NCBI RefSeq assembly: GCF_023278185.1
Contig: NZ_CP066356.1
Location: forward strand, 1,054,001 to 1,118,000
Direction: 5' to 3'
DNA length: 64,000 bases
From: Bradyrhizobium elkanii USDA 76
GTDB lineage: Bacteria > Pseudomonadota > Alphaproteobacteria > Rhizobiales > Xanthobacteraceae
Below the pieces are notes generated by a model. That model searched no databases. It saw nothing but the letters and a program-made list of their open reading frames with translations, and was not told the DNA's origin. Shown here piece after piece: positions 43,456 through 51,776 of the stretch (positions are counted from its first letter, which is position 1; each line of letters begins with the position of its first letter). The position numbers were made by a program, and so were the translations under genes.

Positions 43456-44973
43456 TCAGCCGAGCTGTCCTTCGCGGTAGAGGTCGCGCAGCTTACGCTT
43501 GAAGATCTTGCCGGTGGCCTCGCGCGGCAGCGCGTCCATGAAGCGGATATCCTTCGGCACCTTGAAATTGGCGAGCTTGTCGCGCAGGAAATCCTGGATC
43601 GCCGCAACCGAAAGCGTGCTGCCTGCTTCCGGCTCGACGCAGGCGAACAGCCGCTCGCCATATTCGTCGTCGGGGACGCCGAACACCGCGCAGTCGCGCA
43701 CGCCTGCCATGCCGATCAGCGCATTCTCGATCTCGGCCGGATAGATGTTGACGCCGCCCGAGATCACCATGTCGCGCTTGCGGTCGCACAGGAACAGATA
43801 GCCGTCCGCGTCGAGATAGCCGACATCGCCGACGCTGATCAGGCCGTCGTGATCGGCCTCGGCGCGTGCCTTGGCATTGCCGTGATAGTCGAAGTCCGAG
43901 ATCAACTTCTGACGCATGAAGATCTCGCCGGGCTCGCCGACGTCGCATTGCGTCCCGTCGGGCCGGAAGATCTTGACGATGCCGCCTTCGATGGCGCGGC
44001 CGACGGTGCCGGGCTTCGCCAGCGCTTCGGCTGACGAATGCCAGACCGGGATGCCGGTCTCGGTCGAGCCGAGATATTCGTTGATGACCGGTCCCCACCA
44101 CTCGATCATCGCGCGCTTGACGTCGACAGGGCAGGGCGCCGCGCCGTGGACGATGAAGCGCAGCGACGACAGGTCGTAGCGGCGCCGCGTCTCCTCGGGC
44201 AGACGCAGCAGCCGCACGAACATCGTCGGCACCATATGCATATGGGTGACACGGTGGCGCTCGATCAGTTGCAGCAGATCCTCCGGATCGAAGCGCGGCT
44301 CGAGCACGATCACGCAGCCGTTGCGGAACGCGAGCATCCCGTAGGAGTGCGGCGCCGAATGGTACATCGGGCCGTTCATCAGGATCACCTGTTTCTCGTT
44401 CGGCTTGACGCCGTAGGTGATGGCGCCGACGCGCGCGGCCGCCGCCTGCTGCTCAGATGGCATCGGCTTGCGCTTGACGCCCTTCGGCAGTCCGGTGGTG
44501 CCCGACGTGTAGAACATCGGCGCACCACCGATCGGCGCGTCGGTCAGCGGTTGGTGCTTGTCACGCCAAACGTCCCAGTCGGTCATGCCGTCGGGCACGC
44601 GCGTGAGCGCCGGCGCTACCCCATAGGCCGCTGCGATCTCCGGTGGCGTCGTCACCACCAGCAACTTGATTGCCGGCGGCAGGCCGTCGCGGATTTGCGG
44701 CAAGAGATCGGCGTGGCAGACCAGCGTGTCGGCGCCGCTGTCGGACAGGATGTAAGCGACCTCGTCGGCCTTCAGATGCCAGTTGATCGGCACGACCGGG
44801 CTGCCGAGCGCGGCCGAAGCCGCGACCACCTCGAACAGCGCGAAATCGTTGCGCAGCATCATGCCGACCGGCTTGCCGCCCTGCACGCCGAGTGCCCGGA
44901 AGCCGCCGGCCGCCCGCGCGATGCGGGCGTGAATGTCGCCGTAGCTGATCTGTCTGTCGCCGCTGATGATCAT
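43456..44973 (-). CDS. AMP-binding acyl-CoA synthetase
   Basis: A 505-residue adenylate-forming ligase. The P-loop is YTSGTTGLPKG (155-165), the A5 motif is NEYLGSTETG, the hinge region is DGYLFLCDRKRDMVISGG and the C-terminal catalytic Lys lies in LPREATGKIFKRKLR. It activates a carboxylic acid to the acyl-CoA. The chain length cannot be told. The adjacent substrate-binding protein (15 bases upstream) suggests that the imported substrate is its acid or a precursor. Confidence 0.92.
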   Translation of the reverse strand: MIISGDRQISYGDIHARIARAAGGFRALGVQGGKPVGMMLRNDFALFEVVAASAALGSPVVPINWHLKADEVAYILSDSGADTLVCHADLLPQIRDGLPPAIKLLVVTTPPEIAAAYGVAPALTRVPDGMTDWDVWRDKHQPLTDAPIGGAPMFYTSGTTGLPKGVKRKPMPSEQQAAAARVGAITYGVKPNEKQVILMNGPMYHSAPHSYGMLAFRNGCVIVLEPRFDPEDLLQLIERHRVTHMHMVPTMFVRLLRLPEETRRRYDLSSLRFIVHGAAPCPVDVKRAMIEWWGPVINEYLGSTETGIPVWHSSAEALAKPGTVGRAIEGGIVKIFRPDGTQCDVGEPGEIFMRQKLISDFDYHGNAKARAEADHDGLISVGDVGYLDADGYLFLCDRKRDMVISGGVNIYPAEIENALIGMAGVRDCAVFGVPDDEYGERLFACVEPEAGSTLSVAAIQDFLRDKLANFKVPKDIRFMDALPREATGKIFKRKLRDLYREGQLG

Positions 44974-44988
44974 GTCGCGCCTCGTCTC

Positions 44989-46179
44989 CTAGCGATCGTC
45001 CAGGATCTCGCCGAAGCTGATCCAGCTCTTGCCGTTGAACCGGCGCAGCCGCAACTGCTGGAACGGCAGGTAGTCGTCCGGCCCGGTCGATACCGTCATG
45101 CCCGGCAACAATAGCGGCAGCGGAACGTCGCGCAATGACGCCGCCTGGCGCATGATGTTTTCGCGGCTGAAATCGTTCTTGCAGGCCTTCAGCACGGCCA
45201 TCAGCAGCGTCGCATAATGATAGCCCGCCGAGTAGTTCGAGTTGCTGAGGTCCGCATTGGGCAGGTACTGCTTCATGAAGGCAAGATAGTCCTTCACGGC
45301 GGGATCGTCGGCCCATTGCGCGTCCATCGTGTCCTTCTGGTTGCTGGATGAGATCAGGCCGACCGCGTTCTCCAGGCCTGCGGACTCCAGGAACGAGATC
45401 GACGACGCGGAGGTCGGTACGAAGAACAGGTCCGGCTTCCAGCCGATCTCGGCGACGCCCTTGATCATCTGCGGCGTGAACTTGCCGAGCACGACTCCGA
45501 ACAGCACATCGGCACCGGACGCCTTCAGGGTCGCGAGCTGCGAGCTGATGGTTGGCGCCGAAGTCTCGTAGCTCGCTTCCGCGACGATCATGCTCGCGGC
45601 CTTGCTGCCGAGCGCGCGCTTGAAGCCGGCGACATAGTCGCGGCCGAAATCGTCGTTCTGCGCAAGGATCGCGATCTTCGCGTCCGGCTTGGCCTGCAGC
45701 ACATATTTGGCATAGACCACGCCCTCGGATTCGTAGGAGGCCATGCCCGGCATGGTCCACGGATAGGTCTTCGGGTCGGCCCATTTGGTCGCGCCGCTCA
45801 GCACGAACAATTGCGGGATCTTCTTGGTGTTGAGATAGCGGTGCACGGCGTTGTTGGTGGCGGTTCCGAGCGAGCCGAACATCATCAGCACCTCCTCCTG
45901 CTCCACCAGCTTGCGGGTCTGCTCGACGGTCTTCGGCGGCGAATAGGCGTCGTCCAGCGTGATGAACTTCACTTGCCGGCCGTTGATGCCGCCCTCTGCG
46001 TTGACCTTCGCGAAAAACGCTTCCTGGGCGCGGCCGATGGTGCCGAAGCCGGAGACCGGTCCGCTATAGGGCAGCGTCTGGCCGATCCGGATCGCCTCGT
46101 TGCCGTTGTCGGCGGCGGCCGTGCTGGTGATCGCGCAGACCGCAAGCGCGGCAGCCAGCGCGTGTCGCGCTCGTTTCAT
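44989..46179 (-). CDS. Branched-chain amino-acid-type ABC substrate-binding protein
   Basis: A 396-residue periplasmic binding protein of the LivK/Leu-Ile-Val family. A signal peptide (HALAAALAVCAITSTAAA) precedes IRIGQTLPYSGPVSGFG and the ligand-binding halves with AILAQNDDFGRDYVAGFKRA. No permease or ATPase gene is next to it, so it must share a transporter encoded elsewhere. In such clusters the ligand is usually an aromatic or fatty acid. Confidence 0.93.
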   Translation of the reverse strand: MKRARHALAAALAVCAITSTAAADNGNEAIRIGQTLPYSGPVSGFGTIGRAQEAFFAKVNAEGGINGRQVKFITLDDAYSPPKTVEQTRKLVEQEEVLMMFGSLGTATNNAVHRYLNTKKIPQLFVLSGATKWADPKTYPWTMPGMASYESEGVVYAKYVLQAKPDAKIAILAQNDDFGRDYVAGFKRALGSKAASMIVAEASYETSAPTISSQLATLKASGADVLFGVVLGKFTPQMIKGVAEIGWKPDLFFVPTSASSISFLESAGLENAVGLISSSNQKDTMDAQWADDPAVKDYLAFMKQYLPNADLSNSNYSAGYHYATLLMAVLKACKNDFSRENIMRQAASLRDVPLPLLLPGMTVSTGPDDYLPFQQLRLRRFNGKSWISFGEILDDR

Positions 46180-46208
46180 GGTTCACTCCCGGATTTTGCG
46201 CAATAGCG

Positions 46209-47180
46209 TCAGGCGCTGGCGCGCAGGAAATCGCTGCGCGCCGCGACGAACTCGGACTTGAGCCGCGCCACCAGTTCGCCGACCGGCGGGGCATCGGAGA
46301 TCTGGCCGATGCCCTGGCCCGAACCCCAGATGTCGCGCCAGGCCTTGGCCTTCATGTTGCCGCCGGAGCCGAAATTCATCTTGGTCTTGTCGGCGACCGG
46401 CAGATTGCCCGGATCGAGCCCTGCCGCCGCGATCGACGGTCCGAGATAGTTGCCGTGCACGCCGGTGAACAGGTTCGAATAGACGATGTCGTGCGCGGCG
46501 TATTCGGTCAGCGCCTGCTTGTACCTGATATCGGCGTTGGCCTCCTCGGTCGCGATGAAGCGGGTGCCGATATAGGCGAGGTCGGCGCCGAGCGCGAGCG
46601 CGGATGCGATGCTCCAGCCGTCGGAGATCGCGCCCGACAGCAGGATCGTGCCGTTGAACCATTGCTTGACCTCGCGCACCAGCGCGAACGGCGACAGCGT
46701 GCCGGCGTGTCCGCCGGCACCGGCGCAGACCAGGATCAGGCCGTCGACGCCCTGCTCGGCGGCCTTGCGCGCGTGCTTCACGTTGATGACGTCGTGGAAC
46801 ACGACGCCGCCATAGGAGTGCGCGGCCTCGACGATCTCGGACGGCGGGCGCAGCGAGGTGATGATCACGGGCACCTTGTGCTTCACGCAGGTTTCCATGT
46901 CGCGCATCAGGCGGTCGTTGGAGGCGTGGCAGATCTGGTTGACGGCGTAGGGCGCGACCTTCTTCTCCGGATGCAGCGCCTGGTACTCGCCGAGTTCGTT
47001 CTCGATCTGGGTCAGCCATTCGTCGAGCTTCTCGGCCGGGCGGGCGTTGAGCGCCGGGAACGAGCCGACGATGCCGGCCTTGCACTGCGCGATCACGAGC
47101 TCGGGCCCCGAGACGATGAACAGCGGGGAGCCGACGACCGGCAGTTCAAGCTTGTTGGCGAGCGAAGCGGGCAGCGTCAT
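46209..47180 (-). CDS. Nitronate monooxygenase (2-nitropropane dioxygenase-like)
   Basis: A 323-residue FMN-dependent TIM-barrel enzyme. Typical segments are LPVVGSPLFIVSGPELVIA, VDGLILVCAGAGGHAGTLS with the Gly-rich FMN loop, and LLSGAISDGWSIASALALGA. An ATG at 47180 follows ggagg by 8 bases; an in-frame ATG at 47195 is an alternative. In this family annotation is broad, and the true substrate may be another nitro or enoyl compound. Confidence 0.9.
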   Translation of the reverse strand: MTLPASLANKLELPVVGSPLFIVSGPELVIAQCKAGIVGSFPALNARPAEKLDEWLTQIENELGEYQALHPEKKVAPYAVNQICHASNDRLMRDMETCVKHKVPVIITSLRPPSEIVEAAHSYGGVVFHDVINVKHARKAAEQGVDGLILVCAGAGGHAGTLSPFALVREVKQWFNGTILLSGAISDGWSIASALALGADLAYIGTRFIATEEANADIRYKQALTEYAAHDIVYSNLFTGVHGNYLGPSIAAAGLDPGNLPVADKTKMNFGSGGNMKAKAWRDIWGSGQGIGQISDAPPVGELVARLKSEFVAARSDFLRASA

Positions 47181-47300
47181 TTTCGGATCCTCCATGCGCG
47201 TCGCCCGGCCGGCGGCCCGGGCGGATCGCGATTTATTGTGATGGCTGGAGCGGCGGCGCTCTTGGCGCGGCAATATAAGGCTGGACGGCTCGGTCATGGC

Positions 47301-47314
47301 GTTCAATATTGAAC
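47301..47314. promoter_or_regulatory. Perfect palindrome, candidate LysR operator
   Basis: The 14-base sequence gttcaatattgaac is identical to its reverse complement. It lies in the 179-base divergent gap between the nitronate monooxygenase gene and the LysR gene, 46 bases upstream of the LysR start. It contains the T...A dyad typical of LysR-type sites. Confidence 0.6.
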
Positions 47315-47359
47315 ATCGGATTGGCCAGAAATGAACGGTGTCGCAGGAAGGGGAGCGGC

Positions 47360-48247
47360 ATGGACTGGGAGCTTTGCAAGACATTCGTGGCGGTGGCGGA
47401 GACACGCAGCCTTGCCGGGGCGGCACGGCGGCTGCGCATCAGCCATCCCACCGTCGGTCGCAACGTCGCGGCGCTCGAGCAGCAACTCGGGACCCGCCTG
47501 TTCGCGCGTTCCAATGACGGCCTGTCGCTGACGTCGCATGGCCGCAAATTCCGCGAGCACGCCGAAGCAATGGCCGCGGCGGCGCTCCGCGCGGAGGCGG
47601 CCGCGTCCGCCACCGGCGAGCAGGCGCGCGGCGTCGTGAAGCTGTCGATCGGCGCGACCTTGGCCGCGCACTGGCTGATGCCGCGCCTCGGCCCGTTCCT
47701 GCGCGATCACGCCAACATCCAGCTCGAGATCATCACCCATCCGTTCCCGGCCAGCGTGCGCCGCCGCGAGGCCGACGTGGTGCTGCGGCCGGTCGATGCG
47801 GGAGAGGAGAACCTGATCGGGCGCAAGATCGGGCGGCTCGGCACCGGCTTCTACGCGTCCCGCGACTATGCGGCAGGGCGCAAGCTGCCGGAGCGGCGGG
47901 ACGAGTGGCGGGGCCACCATGTGATCGGCTTTGCCGACCAGGCCTCGAATGCGCATCTGGCGCGCTGGAGCGACGTCATCACCCGGCAGGGCACGCTGGT
48001 GATGCGCTGTTCCTCGCAGGGCGACATGCTCGCGGCGGCGCGGGCCGGGCTCGGGATCTGCGCGCTGTCCTGCCTGGTCGGGGCCGACTACCCCGATCTG
48101 GTGCGGGTCGCGCCGCAAAAGCTCTCGAGCCTCTCCGATCTCTGGCTGCTCGCCCATCCCGATCTGGTCGCGCTGCCCGCGGTGCGCGCCGTCATCGGCT
48201 TCGTCACCGACTGCGCGCGCGAGGACCGCGTCAGGCTGCGGGGCTAG
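47360..48247 (+). CDS. LysR-family transcriptional regulator
   Basis: A 295-residue regulator. The winged helix-turn-helix (1-60) has FVAVAETRSLAGAARRLRIS and TVGRNVAALEQQLGTRLF. A periplasmic-binding-protein-like effector domain follows (about 90-290). A gggag site precedes the ATG. It is divergent from the nitronate monooxygenase gene and probably controls it and perhaps the wider cluster. Confidence 0.92.
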   Translation: MDWELCKTFVAVAETRSLAGAARRLRISHPTVGRNVAALEQQLGTRLFARSNDGLSLTSHGRKFREHAEAMAAAALRAEAAASATGEQARGVVKLSIGATLAAHWLMPRLGPFLRDHANIQLEIITHPFPASVRRREADVVLRPVDAGEENLIGRKIGRLGTGFYASRDYAAGRKLPERRDEWRGHHVIGFADQASNAHLARWSDVITRQGTLVMRCSSQGDMLAAARAGLGICALSCLVGADYPDLVRVAPQKLSSLSDLWLLAHPDLVALPAVRAVIGFVTDCAREDRVRLRG

Positions 48248-48256
48248 GGCGCGTTG

Positions 48257-49861
48257 TCAGGCACGCGCCCGCAACAGCGTCACCGCGAGCAAGACAAAGG
48301 CCGCGCAGGTCCACAGCGACTGCCAGTTCTCCGCCCCTTCGTTGAATCCTGTGTAGATCGCCGTTGCAATGAAAATGCCGGCAAAGATCGACTCCGCCAG
48401 CGGGCGGATTCCCTTGCTGGGAGGATTGAGCAGCGTCACGGCGGCAAAGGGCACCGCCGCCATGGTCAGAGGCGCAAAGGGAAAGTCAATGAAGCGCGGG
48501 TCGAACACAAGTCCGATTGCGGTCGCCGTGCCGATCACGACGGTGATCATCAAGGCCAGTCCGTGCAGGGTCACCAGCACCGATTCAGTGTGGTGGCCCT
48601 TCGGGCCCAACACTTCGAAAAAGCTGGGCGGTGCGCGGCCCGACATCAGGGCGTTGGCGCCCAGCACCGGCGAAGCCGTGGCCGCCACCAGCAGCGAGCC
48701 CCACACAAGCCAGCCTCCCGTTCCGTAGCTTTCATAGACTAATCTTTGCTCGGCGACGCCAAACAGGATGCCAGCCGTGGTCGCCGATAGCGCGATCGCA
48801 AGCCACGACGCGAATGCGGCCTTTCTCGGCTTGCGGCGCAAGGTCAGCCATGCCGCACCGAAGACGAGGATCGCCAGCGCCATTCCGCTGACCATTTGCA
48901 GCTTCCAGAGCGGAAAATTGCTGACCGGCTGGCCCGGCGGATATTTCGGCATGCGCTGCTCGGAATCGAACAGCCCCCAGGAGCCGCCGACCGTGCCCTC
49001 GATCTCCCGCTTCCATCCTTCATCATAGGCCTCGAACAGGTTGACGCGGAAATGCTCGCGCCGGGCAAGGTCGAGGACCTCCGAAACCACTCGCGCCTGA
49101 TTGATGCGGGAGGGCAGCGCGGACTCGCGCATGCGCCCCTCGCTCGGCCAACCGATCTCTCCGATAAAGATTTCCTTGCCCGGAAAAGCCGCCGCGATCT
49201 GTCGGCGCATCTCGTCGGCGTGGGCGGCGGCATCTTCCGCCCGGATCGGAACATTCTCCCAATACGGCAGGATATGAACCGTGACGAAGTCGACCGCGTC
49301 GGAAAGTTCGCGATTGCTCAGCCAGAATTCCCAGACGTCGGCATAGGTGACGGGGACGGAGACCTGCGCCTTGATCGAGCGGATCGTGGCGGCGAGGTCG
49401 GAAGCCGACATTTCCTTGCGCAGCAACACCTCGTTGCCGACCACGAGCGCGATGATCGTGTCCGGATATTCCTTGGCGAGGCGGATCGCGGTGGCGACCT
49501 GCGTTGCATTCTTCTTGCGGTCCCGATCGAGGAAGATGCCCTGGATGACCTTCAGCCCCGCCTTGGCCGCGAGTGCGGGAATCTGGTCGAGACCAAGATC
49601 GGTCGCATAGGTGCGGATGCAGTCGGAAATCTTCGCAAGTTGAGCGAGGTCTTCCGCGATCTGTTCCGGCGAGACCTGCGTCGCCGGCGAAAGTGATGTT
49701 TGATTGTTGCGGAACGGCGCGTACGAGATGCACTGCACCTTGTCGTTCGGATCGATCGGCGCGCGCGGCAGGTTGACCGGGATGCCGAGCCACCACCACA
49801 CCGCGGCGATCGCGCCCAAGGATACCGAGAGAAGCGTCAGCGGGATACGGAGAGAAATCAG
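48257..49861 (-). CDS. Membrane GH17-type beta-glucan enzyme
   Basis: A 534-residue protein if translated from CTG at 49861, which has aaggag 6 bases upstream and restores a complete N-terminal helix (ISLRIPLTLLSVSLGAIAA). A TTG at 49819 is the alternative. A periplasmic GH17-like domain follows, with acid/base Glu in VVGNEVLLR and nucleophile Glu in FIGEIGWPSEG. About seven C-terminal helices end the protein. Related Bradyrhizobium proteins are often annotated as beta-(1-6) glucan synthase and belong to cyclic beta-glucan metabolism. Here a transglycosylase role is plausible but unproven. Confidence 0.82.
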   Translation of the reverse strand: MISLRIPLTLLSVSLGAIAAVWWWLGIPVNLPRAPIDPNDKVQCISYAPFRNNQTSLSPATQVSPEQIAEDLAQLAKISDCIRTYATDLGLDQIPALAAKAGLKVIQGIFLDRDRKKNATQVATAIRLAKEYPDTIIALVVGNEVLLRKEMSASDLAATIRSIKAQVSVPVTYADVWEFWLSNRELSDAVDFVTVHILPYWENVPIRAEDAAAHADEMRRQIAAAFPGKEIFIGEIGWPSEGRMRESALPSRINQARVVSEVLDLARREHFRVNLFEAYDEGWKREIEGTVGGSWGLFDSEQRMPKYPPGQPVSNFPLWKLQMVSGMALAILVFGAAWLTLRRKPRKAAFASWLAIALSATTAGILFGVAEQRLVYESYGTGGWLVWGSLLVAATASPVLGANALMSGRAPPSFFEVLGPKGHHTESVLVTLHGLALMITVVIGTATAIGLVFDPRFIDFPFAPLTMAAVPFAAVTLLNPPSKGIRPLAESIFAGIFIATAIYTGFNEGAENWQSLWTCAAFVLLAVTLLRARA

Positions 49862-49985
49862 GTCCGTCTCCTTGCAATAGGGACGTGCTGCGCGTGCTAA
49901 ATGGGCGAGGCCGGCAAATTGAAAAAGTATCTGTCCGCTGATTCTATATCACGCGATGACGCGGTTGGTGTGTTTTTCTCGACGA

Positions 49986-50654
49986 CTACTTTGCGCCTGC
50001 GATCACGCCCTCGCGATTTCTGAGCACGCGATAATACGCCCACCACAGATGCGCTGCGGCGCCGCGCAGCGGACGCCACGGCTCCGCAAGCGGCGCCATC
50101 TGTTTCGGCGTCGGCCGCTCCTTCAAGCCAAGCCCGATCTTGACCGCTTCCTGCACGGCGAGGTCGCCCGCGGGCCAGGCATCGCCATGGCCGAGGCAGA
50201 ACAGCAGATAGACATCGGCGGTCCACGGGCCGATCCCGGGCAGCGCCGTCAGCGTGTTGTGCGCCGCATCGGCCTCCTCATTGGCAAGGACGTCGAGGTT
50301 CAGCCGCTCCTCGGCGAGCTCGCGCGCGATGTGCTTCAGCGTCTTGATCTTGGCCGCCGACAGCCCGAGCCGGCCGAGCCGGTCGGCCCGCGCCTTGCGG
50401 ATCGCGTCATGGTGGAACGGGTCGAACGCCGTGCTGACGCGCCCCCAGATTGCCGCCGCACTCGCGGTCGAGAGCTGCTGGCCGCAGATGATCGCGGCAA
50501 GCCCGGCAAATCCAGGCTCGCGCTGCCTGATCGCCGGCATGCCGGTCAGTTCCAGGATCGGACGCAGGCGGCGGTCCTGGTCGACCAGTTTGTGGATCGC
50601 GTCGTCGAGGTCGGCCTGGGTTTCGAGATGAATCAGCATTTGCGGGGTCTGCAT
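49986..50654 (-). CDS. alkA: DNA-3-methyladenine glycosylase II (AlkA-type)
   Basis: A 222-residue HhH-GPD superfamily base-excision enzyme. The hairpin is LTALPGIGPWTADVYLLF and the catalytic Asp lies in PAGDLAV (about residue 164). There is no iron-sulfur Cys cluster, which fits AlkA rather than MutY/Nth. It removes alkylated purines. Short in comparison with E. coli AlkA because the N-terminal domain is missing, as is usual in this group. ATG at 50639 is an alternative start. Confidence 0.88.
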   Translation of the reverse strand: MQTPQMLIHLETQADLDDAIHKLVDQDRRLRPILELTGMPAIRQREPGFAGLAAIICGQQLSTASAAAIWGRVSTAFDPFHHDAIRKARADRLGRLGLSAAKIKTLKHIARELAEERLNLDVLANEEADAAHNTLTALPGIGPWTADVYLLFCLGHGDAWPAGDLAVQEAVKIGLGLKERPTPKQMAPLAEPWRPLRGAAAHLWWAYYRVLRNREGVIAGAK

Positions 50655-50732
50655 CGGCTTGTCAGGCGCGGGCTTGACCCGCGCATCGATCTCCTATCGT
50701 AACAGAGTCTTGTCCAGGCGCATGAATCAGAG

Positions 50733-50757
50733 TCGCCGGGCAAGCCCGGCAATGATG
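50733..50757. repeat. Short palindromic repeat between alkA and gluQ
   Basis: Perfect 7-base arms (gccgggc / gcccggc at 50735-50750) flank two A residues, followed by aatgatg. It resembles common Bradyrhizobium intergenic palindromes. It ends about 9 bases before the gluQ start and could affect that gene's translation. Confidence 0.45.
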
Positions 50758-50765
50758 CGTGACCG

Positions 50766-51659
50766 ATGACCATGCCACCCGTTTTCCGCTTCGCGCCGAG
50801 TCCGAACGGCTACCTGCATCTCGGCCACGCCTATTCGGCGCTGCTCAACCACGATCTCGCGCGGCAGTCGGGCGGACGCCTGCTGCTGCGGATCGAGGAC
50901 ATCGACGCGACGCGCTGCCGGCCGGAATTCGAGCAGGCGATTTATGAGGATCTGGCCTGGCTCGGCATCGCCTGGGAGACCCCGGTGCGGCGGCAGTCCG
51001 AGCATTTTGCCGCCTATGGCGCGGCGATCGACCGCCTGTCGGCCCGGGGGCTGGTCTACCCGAGTTTCGAAAGCCGAACCGAGATCGCGCGGCTGGTCGC
51101 GGAACGCGAGGCCGGGGGCGCGTGGCCCCGTGATCCGGACGGCGCGCCGCTTTATCCGGGGCTGGCCAAATCGCTGTCGGCCGAGGCGCGCGACCGGCTG
51201 ATCGGGCAGGGCGTGCCGTTCGCGTTGCGGCTCGACATGGCGTCAGCCCGCGCGCGCGCCGGCGAACTGCGCTGGCAGGACGCGGGTGAGGGGCCGGCTG
51301 GCGAGAGCGGAGACGTCGCGGCCCGGCCTGAGGCCTGGGGCGACGTGATCCTGGCGCGCAAGGAGACCCCGACCAGCTACCATCTCTCGGTCGTGATCGA
51401 TGACGCCCTGCAAGGCGTTACCGATGTGGTCAGGGGCATTGACCTGTTCTGGTCGACGAGCGTGCATCGGCTGTTGCAGGAACTGCTCGGTCTGCCCGTG
51501 CCAAACTACCGGCACCATCGGCTGATCCGAGACGCGGCCGGCCAAAAGTTGTCGAAATCGACCCAGGCGACCGGGCTGCGCGAGTTGCGGGCGGAGGGGG
51601 CGAGCCCGGCCGATATCCGCCGCCTGGTCGGTTTGCCCTGGGATTTTGGCCAGGTTTGA
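50766..51659 (+). CDS. gluQ: Glutamyl-queuosine tRNA(Asp) synthetase
   Basis: A 297-residue truncated glutamyl-tRNA synthetase homologue that glutamylates queuosine at position 34 of tRNA(Asp). It has the class I signatures HLGH (18-21) and KLSKS (261-265) and lacks the anticodon-binding domain. The Cys-x-Cys...Cys zinc site of E. coli GluQ is absent here: the equivalent segment reads YPSFESRTEI. Start ATG at 50766 gives FRFAPSPNGYLHLGH at the usual position. Confidence 0.92.
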   Translation: MTMPPVFRFAPSPNGYLHLGHAYSALLNHDLARQSGGRLLLRIEDIDATRCRPEFEQAIYEDLAWLGIAWETPVRRQSEHFAAYGAAIDRLSARGLVYPSFESRTEIARLVAEREAGGAWPRDPDGAPLYPGLAKSLSAEARDRLIGQGVPFALRLDMASARARAGELRWQDAGEGPAGESGDVAARPEAWGDVILARKETPTSYHLSVVIDDALQGVTDVVRGIDLFWSTSVHRLLQELLGLPVPNYRHHRLIRDAAGQKLSKSTQATGLRELRAEGASPADIRRLVGLPWDFGQV

Positions 51660-51776
51660 TCGCAAAGGAGTGCGGTTACCATCATGGCGCTTTGCGCGGG
51701 CGCACCGGAAACGCCGCCGTGACTCCGGCACGCCTGGCATGCCATGTTGTCGACCGGGGCGGGGATCACGGAGACC

